Shown: positions 45,573-53,382 of the stretch, one piece after another | How the letters are laid out: each line of letters opens with the position of its first letter | Numbering within the stretch: position 1 is the stretch's first letter | Origin: Pseudomonas sp. Irchel s3h14 | GTDB lineage: Bacteria; Pseudomonadota; Gammaproteobacteria; Pseudomonadales; Pseudomonadaceae | Length of the DNA stretch: 64,000 nt | Assembly (NCBI RefSeq): GCF_900187425.1 | Contig: NZ_FYDJ01000019.1 | Location: forward strand, 1 to 64,000 | Direction: 5' to 3' | Program-made: the position numbers and the translations under genes | The notes under the pieces: generated by a model | Told to the model about the DNA's origin: nothing | Databases searched by the model: none | Seen by the model: only the letters and a program-made list of their open reading frames with translations

Positions 45573-46089
45573 TCGATTGGAAAGATGCGGGGTCGGTCTC
45601 ACGCAGGTACACCGGCAAGTCAGTGACCGGTGGCATGACCGGGATCTCGAAATACATCTGGATCACCCAGCCGCGGTGATAACTGGCGTGATTGACCACA
45701 TGCATCAGTATCGCGCCGGCGCTCATGATGCCGCTTTCCCCCGAGACAAAACTGAACTCGACGGGTTTATCCAGCGAAGCATCGGTCTGCCGTTCGCTCC
45801 AGTCGCAGTACCAGTGATCGATGTCCTTTTGCGCCAGGCGCAACTCAGCGAGGTCGGGATGCAGCAGATCGTGTGAAGTTTTAAAGCCGTGCCCTCGGCC
45901 TTCGAGGTGGGCCCGCCAGATGCAGTCCACCACGTAGATGTGGTTCAGGGTGCCGATCATGTTCTTGAACACCGACACGCGCTCTTTATTGACCTCACCC
46001 GGTGGCAGTGCGGCCAGGCTGTCAAAGAGGCGTTGATTGGCCCAGCGTTTGTAATCGGCAAGCATGCGGGCAGTGCGTACGTTGATCAT
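45493..46089 (-). CDS. DinB-family protein
   Basis: A 198-residue four-helix-bundle protein: MLADYKRWANQRLFDSLAAL, IGTLNHIYVVDCIWRAHLEG, LMHVVNHASYHRGWVIQMYF, with three histidines set as a metal site (H49, H130 and H134-like). DinB/YfiT proteins are metal-dependent, often thiol transferase-like. The last 30 residues beyond VYLRE are low in family character and are encoded antisense to the LysR 3' end, so the ORF may have lengthened by stop loss. The start follows GGGAGACCTCCA. Confidence 0.85.
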   Translation of the reverse strand: MINVRTARMLADYKRWANQRLFDSLAALPPGEVNKERVSVFKNMIGTLNHIYVVDCIWRAHLEGRGHGFKTSHDLLHPDLAELRLAQKDIDHWYCDWSERQTDASLDKPVEFSFVSGESGIMSAGAILMHVVNHASYHRGWVIQMYFEIPVMPPVTDLPVYLRETDPASFQSISAPAAAPTCVGKFASATNVLPDRYR

Positions 46090-46182
46090 TGGAGGTCTCC
46101 CATTGTGATGGGCGCACTGCCAAGCATAGCCCTCAGGGCGAGCGGCATTGCAAACGCTGATTACCGGTAGCTCCGTGACCTG

Positions 46183-46331
46183 TGTAGCAGCTGTCGAGCA
46201 ACGCGAGGCTGCGTTCGGCGGCGAAGCAGTCGTAAATCCTGCACACGCGGTTTACCTGATAGACCGCGGAGTCTGAATTGGCGACTGCTACGCAGCCGAA
46301 CGCAGCCTCGCGTTGCTCGACAGCTGCTACA
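46183..46331. repeat. REP-type inverted repeat, family D, 37-base arms
   Basis: Two perfect 37-base arms beginning TGTAGCAGCTGTCGAGC and ending GCGTTCGGC, about 75 bases apart (46183-46219 and 46295-46331). The TGTAG foot of the right arm supplies the TAG stop of the FAD oxidoreductase gene. A different family from the other REPs here. Confidence 0.92.
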
Positions 46332-47445
46332 CCGGTCGTGGTGTGGCTAATATCGTCGTCACCCGATCAGCCAGCGCCAGGCAACTGGTCAAGCCCGGTG
46401 ACTCGATACCGAACAGGTTCACCAGCCCCGGCACACCATGCTCAGCCGGGCCACTAATGACGAAGTCGGCCGCCGGTTCGGTCGGTCCGGTGATTTTCGG
46501 GCGGATGCCGCTGTAGGCCGGTTGCAGGCTGTTATCGGGCAACGCCGGCCAGTAGCGCCGAATCGCCTCGTAGAAGCCATCGGCTCGGCGTGGATCCACA
46601 CGATAATCGACCTGATCGACCCATTCGACGTCCGGCCCGAAGCGCGCCTGACCGCCCAGATCCAGCGTCATGTGCACCCCCAGCCCCGCGCTCTCCGGTG
46701 CCGGATATACCAAATGCCGGAACGGCGCCCGGCCGCTGAAACTGAAATAGCTGCCCTTGCACAATCGTGCCTCGGGAACGTACTGAGATGGCAGGCCCTC
46801 AATCCGGCTCGCCACCTCAGGCGCGAACAGTCCGGCGCAATTGATCAACTCGCGGCAGCTCAAGGCCATCGGTTGGTCGCCGCCCATCTGCAGTTCGAAA
46901 CCTTGCTCGGTGCAACGGGCCGACGCCAGTGGCGTATGAAAAACCAGCGACGTGCCGCTGGCCTCGGCATCCGCCTGAAGCGCCAGCATCAAGGCATGGG
47001 AATCGACGATCCCGGTGGACGGCGACCAGAGCGCAGCGACGCAGGACACTGCAGGTTCAAGTTCCCGCGCCTGTTCGGCGTCCAGCCATTGCAGGTCATC
47101 GACGCCATTACTGCGACCCTGCGCCAACAACTTCTGCAAGGCCGCGCACTGACCGTCATCCGTGGCCACGATCAGCTTGCCCAGGCGCCGATAATCGACG
47201 CCGCGCTCATCGCAATAAGCGTAAAGGCGTTGCTTACCCTCCACGCACAATTGCGCCTTAAGGCTGCCGCTCGGGTAGTAAATGCCGGCGTGGATCACTT
47301 CCGAATTGCGCGAACTGATGCCCGCACCAATCCCCTCGCCCGCCTCGACCAGGATCACTTCCCGCCCGCTGCGGGCCAGGGCTCTGGCGACCGCCAGCCC
47401 GACCACACCGGCCCCGACCACCACGCATTCGATATCGACGCTCAC
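46327..47445 (-). CDS. FAD-dependent oxidoreductase (LhgO-like)
   Basis: A 372-residue flavoenzyme with a dinucleotide-binding start VVVGAGVVGLAVARALARSG and the L-2-hydroxyglutarate oxidase pattern: SSRNSEVIHAGIYYPSGSLKAQLC, LPDNSLQPAYSGIRPKI. It likely oxidises a 2-hydroxyacid or amino-acid-like substrate with electrons to the respiratory chain. It starts at GTG 47445 (GCGGAGGGCAG upstream) and its stop TAG lies in the REP palindrome. Substrate is inferred only. Confidence 0.88.
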   Translation of the reverse strand: MSVDIECVVVGAGVVGLAVARALARSGREVILVEAGEGIGAGISSRNSEVIHAGIYYPSGSLKAQLCVEGKQRLYAYCDERGVDYRRLGKLIVATDDGQCAALQKLLAQGRSNGVDDLQWLDAEQARELEPAVSCVAALWSPSTGIVDSHALMLALQADAEASGTSLVFHTPLASARCTEQGFELQMGGDQPMALSCRELINCAGLFAPEVASRIEGLPSQYVPEARLCKGSYFSFSGRAPFRHLVYPAPESAGLGVHMTLDLGGQARFGPDVEWVDQVDYRVDPRRADGFYEAIRRYWPALPDNSLQPAYSGIRPKITGPTEPAADFVISGPAEHGVPGLVNLFGIESPGLTSCLALADRVTTILATPRPV

Positions 47446-47554
47446 CTGCCCTCCGCTCCTTTCACGCCAGCCCTCGTTCCCGATAATCGATCAGGCTGGA
47501 GAATATCGCCAGCAGCATGTCCGTGTGTTCTCGATTCAAAGGACGTTGTTTTTC

Positions 47555-47622
47555 GTAGGAGCATGGCTTGCCCGCGATGGCGATCTCAAGAACGCCATCG
47601 CGGGCAAGCCATGCTCCTACAG
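47555..47622. repeat. REP-type inverted repeat, family A
   Basis: Perfect 28-base arms (GTAGGAGCATGGCTTGCCCG... and complement) with a 10-base centre. It lies in the gap between the cyclase stop and the FAD oxidoreductase start; both genes are on the minus strand. Confidence 0.9.
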
Positions 47623-47627
47623 ACCTG

Positions 47628-48566
47628 TCAGCGAATGGCGACCGGGTTGATGTTGACCTGGGTCGAACCCTTGTACAGCGGCTGGCCGAGGACAAACATG
47701 AACTCCCAGGCCTTGTCTTTCACCAGCGCTCGGCTGTCGATCAACTCAAGGTTGTAGATGCCGTTTTTCGCCAGCATGAATTGGTTGACCGGGAACTCCT
47801 GGCCATCTTTCGCCGGGTAGATTTCCGAAGCCCAGGTGTCACCGCCGAACGCGACGATCTGTTTGTCCACCAGCCACTTGGCCGCGTCCATGCCGATGCC
47901 CGGTTCCACGGCGAGAAATTTCTCGTTGTCCTTGCCCAGCAGCTCCAGCCAACCGGTGTTGAACAGCACCACATCGCCCTTCTGAATGCTGATGCCTTGC
48001 AGGTCCAAAGCCTTCTGAATGTCGGCAACGCTGAACTCGGTTTTCTCCGGCACGATGGCGCTGCCGTACACCGCAGTCATGTCCAGCACCACGCCTCGGG
48101 TGACGATGGGCGGGACCTTTTCGATGCCGAGCTTTTTGACCCCTTCGACGGTCACGAAATCGGCGGCGCGATTGCCGTTGTAATAAACGTTGTCGATGCC
48201 GATGTGGCCGATGCCGTTGAGCTGAGTGCCGACGCCGGTCCAGCCCACCACCAGTTCATCGTTGAAGGTGAATTTGTTCGGGCCCATGGTCGTGCCACCG
48301 GCCTCGCCCGGCTGGATGTTGGTCAGGTTGAAGCTGCGATGGCGAAAAGCCGGGAGGGTCTTGTCGATGGGCACGGCCAAGGGGTAGGTTTTGCCGGTCT
48401 TGATCAGTTTCGAGGCGTTGATCACCGACTCGGCGTTGAGCAGATTCAGCGCGCCGATTTCATCGTTGGCGCCGTATTTTGACGGATACCATTTCTCGGC
48501 ATCCGCGGCGAGGGCGGCATTGAGGGTGAACAACAGGGCAAACGGCAGTACCAATCGGTTCAGCAT
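47628..48566 (-). CDS. Periplasmic cyclase-family (kynurenine formamidase-like) protein
   Basis: A 312-residue exported protein, signal peptide ending ALAAD. The metal motif of the cyclase family is in the form TQLNGIGHIGIDNVYYNG, replacing the usual H-x-G-T-H-x-D set in part; GDVVLFNTGWLELLG and the EPGIGMDAAKWLVDKQI block also fit. Such enzymes hydrolyse amides or lactone-like bonds. The changed first histidine region may mean altered chemistry. Start 48566 (MLNRLVLPF) chosen by its signal peptide. Confidence 0.85.
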   Translation of the reverse strand: MLNRLVLPFALLFTLNAALAADAEKWYPSKYGANDEIGALNLLNAESVINASKLIKTGKTYPLAVPIDKTLPAFRHRSFNLTNIQPGEAGGTTMGPNKFTFNDELVVGWTGVGTQLNGIGHIGIDNVYYNGNRAADFVTVEGVKKLGIEKVPPIVTRGVVLDMTAVYGSAIVPEKTEFSVADIQKALDLQGISIQKGDVVLFNTGWLELLGKDNEKFLAVEPGIGMDAAKWLVDKQIVAFGGDTWASEIYPAKDGQEFPVNQFMLAKNGIYNLELIDSRALVKDKAWEFMFVLGQPLYKGSTQVNINPVAIR

Positions 48567-48677
48567 GAGGGGGTCCTTGTGAGGTTGCAGTGGACCCAAG
48601 GTACCCAGCCCGTCTGTGGGGAAACAGACAGGAATGGGCAATACATTTGTTCTGGATTGTCACGAGTGATGCGAGTG

Positions 48678-48761
48678 CTGTAGGAGCGAGGCTTGCCCGC
48701 GATGAACGATGACGCGGCGTGTCAGGCCTGACGCCATCGCGAGCAAGCTTTGCTCCTACAG
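48678..48761. repeat. REP-type inverted repeat, family A
   Basis: CTGTAGGAGC...GCTTGCCCGCGAT on the left and ATCGCGAGCAAGCTTTGCTCC on the right (arms partly diverged, 3-4 mismatches). Between the DUF6124 stop and the cyclase start, both genes minus strand. Confidence 0.85.
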
Positions 48762-48771
48762 TGCCTGGCTG

Positions 48772-49140
48772 CTACCCAGGCTTGTGGTTATCCAAAACCC
48801 GATTGACCGCTAACTCACCCAACATGATCACCCGTTGCAGCACCAGCACCGTTTGCCGTCGCGGGCCGTCCGTTACGTCGGCGAGATCGTTGACCATGGC
48901 ACTGGCTGATGCCAACGATTCACAGGCCTCGACGAGCAACGTTTCGTCATCCACCGCTGCGTCGATGGTGAAAATGGTGCTGGGTTTGCGGGGCGGTATC
49001 TGCGTTTTCGACGCCCCGGGGTTGAGGTAGAAGCTGAGTGCGCGGTCGGCCGCCTCTTTCATTTTCTTGGGGTCAAGATCAATAAAGGCGTCGTAGGGTA
49101 TCGGACCGGTATTCGGGGGGTTGGGCGTAACTTTGAACAT
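48772..49140 (-). CDS. DUF6124 (formerly DUF3077-like) protein
   Basis: A 122-residue protein beginning MFKVTPNPPNT, with FIDLDPKKMKEAADRALSFYLNP and IDAAVDDETLLVEACESLASASAMVNDLADVTDGPRRQTVLVLQRVIMLGELAVNRVLD, the pattern of the Pseudomonas-specific DUF6124 family. Such genes exist in several copies per genome. Function unknown. It has an unusually long, hairpin-rich upstream region (49141-49445). The start follows AAGTTGGAGCTTCATCT. Confidence 0.82.
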   Translation of the reverse strand: MFKVTPNPPNTGPIPYDAFIDLDPKKMKEAADRALSFYLNPGASKTQIPPRKPSTIFTIDAAVDDETLLVEACESLASASAMVNDLADVTDGPRRQTVLVLQRVIMLGELAVNRVLDNHKPG

Positions 49141-49445
49141 AGATGAAGCTCCAACTTGCAATATTGAGGAGCCATCACCCTCGCTACCAAACGAAGGGTG
49201 GCGGCCATACGTGGGTTGGTAGACCGGTCGAAGTTGGGAAAACCCGGCGCTCACAATGGAGCCCCACGCATGACCACCATAAAAGCAGAGTCCCGAAAAG
49301 AGACTGCATAAGGTGTTGCCATGCGACTTCGTAGCGGGCTACCAAACCCGATCACTGTTTTGCAGTGACCGGGAAACGATATAGCCTGCCCCATAGCCGC
49401 ACAAGCCGGCGGATTCTGGCGTACGCGTAGGTAACGACGCAAGGT
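49141..49445 (-). promoter_or_regulatory. Hairpin-rich leader upstream of the DUF6124 gene
   Basis: This 300-base stretch lacks a credible gene. Read on the minus strand it holds a strong hairpin at 49347-49373 (CCCGGTCACTG, loop CAAAA, CAGTGATCGGG, one G-T pair), a smaller GTAGC/GCTAC hairpin at 49331-49342, and a CTACCAA/TTGGTAG pair at 49186-49221. A 63-codon open frame (49251-49442 minus) covers part of it; I treat it as doubtful. I have the impression that this leader type recurs before related Pseudomonas genes, which would point to a structured 5'-UTR, but I cannot verify it. Confidence 0.45.
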
Positions 49446-49475
49446 GTTGTAGCCGCTTATGACGTAACACCGAGT

Positions 49476-49506
49476 GTCGTTAAACAGACGTCGTTAAACA
49501 TGTTTA
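49476..49506. repeat. 11-base direct repeat plus palindrome
   Basis: GTCGTTAAACA occurs at 49476-49486 and 49490-49500, and the second copy runs into the 12-base palindrome TAAACATGTTTA (49495-49506). The arrangement suggests a regulator site for one of the divergent transcripts (DUF6124 leader or mgtA leader). Confidence 0.6.
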
Positions 49507-49523
49507 TGTACTGCGCCAGATCC

Positions 49524-49555
49524 GACGCCATCGCGAGCAAGCTTTGCTCCTACAG
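49524..49555. repeat. Solo half REP, family A
   Basis: GACGCCATCGCGAGCAAGCT followed by TTGCTCCTACAG matches one arm of the family A element (same as 48731-48761). The partner arm is absent. Confidence 0.8.
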
Positions 49556-49752
49556 TGTGCATCATAAAAATGACAATTAACTGTCATTTACCTGAACAAG
49601 TTCTAACTTCAATAACCGGATCCGAGGTTTTTCCATTCAATTGCGCTTTAACGAACTATTGAAGGTTGACTTCACCCACCTGCCTGAGTAAATTGCGCGG
49701 GCCGGTTTCACAGGCCTTTTTTCAACTCACAAAAGAATCCAATGGACACAGC

Positions 49753-49905
49753 ATCTAGTCGCTGCCGGGTGACTGCGAATTCGCAGGCTCTGGCACATAA
49801 CCCAGAACATGACGGGACTCGACTTTTCGGTCGGGTGAGCTGCGCTAGAGCTTGATGCTCCACCGTAACTTGCCTCGCCGGCGTCAGTCCGGTCCAGAGG
49901 TATGT
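49753..49905 (+). promoter_or_regulatory. Structured 5' region of the mgtA leader
   Basis: A run of potential hairpins before the leader ORF: CTGCG-AATT-CGCAG (about 49772-49786), TCTGG-CACATAAC-CCAGA (49788-49805), CTCGAC-TTTTCG-GTCGGG (49818-49835), and CCTC...GAGG enclosing CCGG/CCGG (49873-49900). CTAGTCGC near 49755 can also pair with GCGCTAG near 49843, closing the whole. Just upstream is GGCCGGTTTCACAGGCC followed by six T (49700-49722), terminator-like. The layout suggests an RNA sensor for mgtA, by analogy with other Mg transporters. I could not match it to a known riboswitch. Confidence 0.45.
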
Positions 49906-49906
49906 T

Positions 49907-50203
49907 ATGAATTTCAAATCCACTGTAATACCCGGCGTACACGCCTTTGCCTCGACCATGCGGGTCAAGCTCTGCCGTGAGCGTCCTGCCACAGCCCGGT
50001 CCAGCGCACCATTTTCCAGCCCTTCCTCCCCTGCCAAGGCGCAACTGCGTGCCAACTGGCGCGTCTGCCCGATGACGGGTCAGCTTCAGCAACGCTGGAG
50101 CCTCGACGATAGCCAGGAACCACCGAGTCGGCGCATCGCGCACCTGTTCCACCAGGCCGGCCTGATGTTCGGCCTGTTCCTCGGGGCGCGCACTTTCAAT
50201 TGA
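49907..50203 (+). CDS. Small protein in the mgtA leader
   Basis: A 98-residue ORF with a good ribosome site (CAGAGGTATGTT ahead of ATG). It is basic with a Ser/Pro/Ala-rich middle (TARSSAPFSSPSSPAKAQ), then LRANWRVCPMTGQLQQRWSLDD and a hydrophobic end LFHQAGLMFGLFLGARTF. The WRVCPxTGxLxxRW-type block looks like a conserved short domain, so I think it is a real protein and not only a leader peptide. It lies 274 bases before mgtA on the same strand. Its role is unknown; regulation of mgtA translation or transport is possible. Confidence 0.6.
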   Translation: MNFKSTVIPGVHAFASTMRVKLCRERPATARSSAPFSSPSSPAKAQLRANWRVCPMTGQLQQRWSLDDSQEPPSRRIAHLFHQAGLMFGLFLGARTFN

Positions 50204-50292
50204 GCTGAAGGCACTTTAAAAGTCCTTCATTAACGTTTTCCTTATCAAGGAATTCGGCAACTTCTTATTGCCTGTTAAATAGTGAGTTAGTT

Positions 50293-50424
50293 ATGGACGA
50301 AGCCAGTAGACGGTTCGCTGCCCGTCACTTTCCAATCGACGGACAGCGAACACCAAATATTAAAAACGCAACTATCAGTATCGATCGCTTATTGGCGGCT
50401 CGACATACGTGCGCTCGTCTTTAA
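50293..50424 (+). CDS. Possible 43-residue leader ORF before mgtA
   Basis: ATG 50293 to TAA 50424 encodes a basic 43-residue peptide (starts MDEASRRFAARHFPIDGQR, ends ARHTCARL). Its coding region contains a strong hairpin at 50313-50351 (GTTCGCTG-C-CCGTC paired with GACGG-A-CAGCGAAC), so ribosome progress would affect RNA folding. The ribosome site is weak (GTGAG). E. coli mgtA uses a proline-rich leader peptide for attenuation; this ORF has only two prolines. Low-confidence gene. Confidence 0.35.
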   Translation: MDEASRRFAARHFPIDGQRTPNIKNATISIDRLLAARHTCARL

Positions 50425-50476
50425 TTAGCTGAGGTGCCTGTGTGTCGTGCCGCGAGCCGGCGGCAGGAGCACAGCA

Positions 50477-53197
50477 ATGACCCTTGTAAAAACCGCAAAG
50501 AAAACCGCCCAAGGCGCCAGCAACGACAACGCCAAGCTGTCGATGCGCGCCGCACGGGAAGCGCAGAACGGCCTGGCCATCACGCTGACCAACCTCAACG
50601 CCACCGCTGACGGCCTGACCGAACTCGAAGCCCAGGGCCGCCTCGCACGCAACGGTCACAACGAAGTGGCCCACGACAAGCCGCCTCACGCCCTCATCCA
50701 ACTGCTCAAAGCCCTGAACAATCCCTTCATCTATGTGCTGCTGACCCTGGCCGGCATCAGTTTCTTCACTGACTACTGGCTGCCGATCAGCAACGGTGAA
50801 GCGGATGACGCCGACCTGACCAAGGTCATCATTATCATGACCATGGTCAGCCTCAGCAGCCTGCTGCGGTTCTGGCAGGAATACCGCTCGGCCAAGTCCG
50901 CCGAAGCCCTCAAGGCGATGGTGCGCACCACCGCTACCGTGCTGCGTCGCGAGCACAAGGACGGAAAATCGGTGCTGCGTGAAGTGCCGATGCGCGATCT
51001 GGTGGCCGGCGATATCGTTCAGTTGAGCGCTGGCGACATGATCCCGGCCGACATCCGCCTGATCGAATCCCGCGACCTGTTTATCAGCCAGGCTGTGCTG
51101 ACCGGTGAAGCCTTGCCGGTCGAGAAGTACGACACCCTGGGCAATGTGGCGCAAAAGTCCGCCAACAGCAGCGCGCCAGATCAGTCGAACCTGCTGGACC
51201 TGCCGAACATCTGTTTCATGGGCACCAACGTGGTCAGCGGCACGGCCAAGGCTGTGGTGGTGGCTACCGGGGCTCGGACTTACTTCGGCTCACTGGCCAA
51301 AGCCATCGTCGGCTCGCGGGCGCAAACCGCGTTCGACCGTGGGGTGAACAGCGTCAGTTGGTTGCTGATCCGCTTCATGCTGGTGATGGTACCGATTGTG
51401 TTCCTGCTCAACGGCTTCTCCAAGGGTGACTGGGGCGATGCGTTCCTGTTTGCCCTGGCCGTTGCCGTTGGCCTGACCCCGGAAATGCTGCCGATGATCG
51501 TCAGCGCCAACCTGGCCAAAGGCGCCATGGCTATGGCCAAGCGAAAAGTGGTGGTCAAGCGCCTCAATGCGATCCAGAACTTCGGTTCGATGGACGTGCT
51601 GTGCACCGACAAGACTGGCACCCTGACCCAGGACAAGATCATCCTCGAGCACCACGTCGACAGCCACGGCCGGCGCGACGATTCGATCCTCGAACTGGCG
51701 TGGCTCAATAGCCATCACCAGAGTGGTCTGAAGAATCTGATGGACCAGGCCGTGGTGCAATTCGCCAACGCTAATCCAACGTTCCGTGTGCCGTTCGCCT
51801 ACAGCAAAGTCGACGAATTGCCGTTCGACTTCGTCCGTCGGCGCCTGTCGATCATCGTCAAGGACAGCCGCGACGATCACCTGATGGTGTGCAAGGGCGC
51901 GGTCGAGGAAATGCTCAGCATCGCCAGCCACATCAATGAAAGCGGCCAGGTGGTCGCGCTGGATGCACAGCGACGCAAAGACTTGCTGGCCCTGGCCAAC
52001 GAGTACAACGAGGACGGTTTCAGGGTACTGCTGGTTGCCACCCGCGAAATCCCGAAAACCCAAAGCAAAAACCAGTACAAAACCGCCGATGAGCGCGACC
52101 TGGTGATTCGCGGCTTCCTGACCTTCCTCGACCCGCCAAAGGAAACTGCCGGCCCGGCCATTGCCGCACTGCGCGACATGGGCGTGACGGTCAAGGTGCT
52201 GACCGGCGACAACGCCGTGGTCACCTGCAAGATCTGCCGTGAAGTCGGCCTCGATCCAGGCTCGCCGCTGCTCGGCCAAGACATCGAGCACATGGACGAC
52301 ACCACCCTCAAGCTGCGGGTCGAAGAACGCACGGTGTTCGCCAAGCTGACACCGCTGCAAAAATCCCGGGTGCTCAAGGCACTGCAAGGCAACGGTCACA
52401 CCGTGGGTTTCCTCGGCGACGGCATCAACGACGCCCCGGCGCTACGCGATGCCGACGTCGGGATCTCGGTGGACAGCGGCACGGACATCGCCAAGGAATC
52501 GGCGGACATCATCCTCCTGGAAAAGAGCCTGATGGTGCTCGAAGAAGGCGTGCTCAAGGGCCGCGAAACCTTCGGCAATATCATGAAGTACCTGAACATG
52601 ACCGCCAGCTCCAATTTCGGCAACGTGTTCTCAGTGCTGGTGGCCAGTGCGTTCATTCCATTTTTGCCGATGCTGTCGATCCACCTGCTGCTGCAAAACC
52701 TCATGTACGACATCTCTCAGCTGGCGTTGCCGTGGGACAAGATGGACAAAGAGTTCCTGCGCAAACCGCGCAAGTGGGATGCGAAGAACATCGGCCGCTT
52801 CATGCTGTGGATCGGGCCGACCTCGTCGATCTTCGACATCACCACGTTTGCCCTGATGTGGTACGTGTTCGCCGCCAACAGCGTGGAAATGCAGAGCCTG
52901 TTTCAGTCTGGCTGGTTCATCGAAGGATTGCTGTCGCAGACGCTGGTGGTGCACATGCTGCGCACTCAGAAGATTCCGTTCTTCCAGAGCACGGCTGCAT
53001 TGCCGGTGATTCTCGCGACCGGCGTAGTGATCTGCCTGGGCATCTACATCCCGTTCTCGCCGCTGGGCGCGCTGGTCGGCCTGGTGCCGTTGCCATGGGA
53101 ATACTTCCCTTGGCTGGTGGGTACTTTGCTCAGCTACTGCGTGGTGGCGCAGACCATGAAGACGATCTACATCCGCCGGTTCAAGCAGTGGTTTTGA
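50477..53197 (+). CDS. mgtA: Magnesium-translocating P-type ATPase
   Basis: A 906-residue P3B-type ATPase. The phosphorylated aspartate is D378 in DKTGTLTQDK; an actuator loop VLTGEALPVEK, TGDN, and the hinge GDGINDAPAL are present, with about ten membrane segments (first pair near residues 80-130, six at the C-terminus). It imports Mg2+ at low external magnesium. ATG 50477 is chosen because GGCAGGAGCACAGCA precedes it; the GTG at 50447 is in frame but lacks a site. A 700-base structured leader upstream suggests control at the RNA level. Length and motifs fit intact MgtA. Confidence 0.96.
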   Translation: MTLVKTAKKTAQGASNDNAKLSMRAAREAQNGLAITLTNLNATADGLTELEAQGRLARNGHNEVAHDKPPHALIQLLKALNNPFIYVLLTLAGISFFTDYWLPISNGEADDADLTKVIIIMTMVSLSSLLRFWQEYRSAKSAEALKAMVRTTATVLRREHKDGKSVLREVPMRDLVAGDIVQLSAGDMIPADIRLIESRDLFISQAVLTGEALPVEKYDTLGNVAQKSANSSAPDQSNLLDLPNICFMGTNVVSGTAKAVVVATGARTYFGSLAKAIVGSRAQTAFDRGVNSVSWLLIRFMLVMVPIVFLLNGFSKGDWGDAFLFALAVAVGLTPEMLPMIVSANLAKGAMAMAKRKVVVKRLNAIQNFGSMDVLCTDKTGTLTQDKIILEHHVDSHGRRDDSILELAWLNSHHQSGLKNLMDQAVVQFANANPTFRVPFAYSKVDELPFDFVRRRLSIIVKDSRDDHLMVCKGAVEEMLSIASHINESGQVVALDAQRRKDLLALANEYNEDGFRVLLVATREIPKTQSKNQYKTADERDLVIRGFLTFLDPPKETAGPAIAALRDMGVTVKVLTGDNAVVTCKICREVGLDPGSPLLGQDIEHMDDTTLKLRVEERTVFAKLTPLQKSRVLKALQGNGHTVGFLGDGINDAPALRDADVGISVDSGTDIAKESADIILLEKSLMVLEEGVLKGRETFGNIMKYLNMTASSNFGNVFSVLVASAFIPFLPMLSIHLLLQNLMYDISQLALPWDKMDKEFLRKPRKWDAKNIGRFMLWIGPTSSIFDITTFALMWYVFAANSVEMQSLFQSGWFIEGLLSQTLVVHMLRTQKIPFFQSTAALPVILATGVVICLGIYIPFSPLGALVGLVPLPWEYFPWLVGTLLSYCVVAQTMKTIYIRRFKQWF

Positions 53198-53238
53198 TGG
53201 CGTAAGACAAGCCCAAATGGATTGAACACCGCCATCCA

Positions 53239-53329
53239 TGTGGGAGCGGGCTTGCTCGCGAATACGGTATGACATTCGGCATTGATGTTGACTGACCCAC
53301 CGCTTTCGCGAGCAAGCCCGCTCCCACAG
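53239..53329. repeat. REP-type inverted repeat, family B
   Basis: TGTGGGAGCGGGCTTGCTCG and its complement form long arms; the centre is imperfect (GACTGACCCACCGC). It lies 41 bases after the mgtA stop and 54 before the phosphate transporter gene on the same strand. Confidence 0.9.
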
Positions 53330-53382
53330 GGTTTTGTGTTCAGCAATTCGATCAATGCAACACGAAATAAAGGAGAGTTCTC

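Noticed and set aside
49251..49442. A 63-codon ORF in the DUF6124 leader
   Set aside because: It overlaps the strongest hairpins, lacks a clear ribosome site and shows no domain; kept only as part of the leader.
49753..49905. M-box, yybP-ykoY or mini-ykkC riboswitch before mgtA
   Set aside because: I compared the sequence with the conserved cores I remember and found no match; left as an unknown structured region.
51290..52399. Long minus-strand open frame opposite mgtA
   Set aside because: Antisense to the strongly supported ATPase; no domain features.
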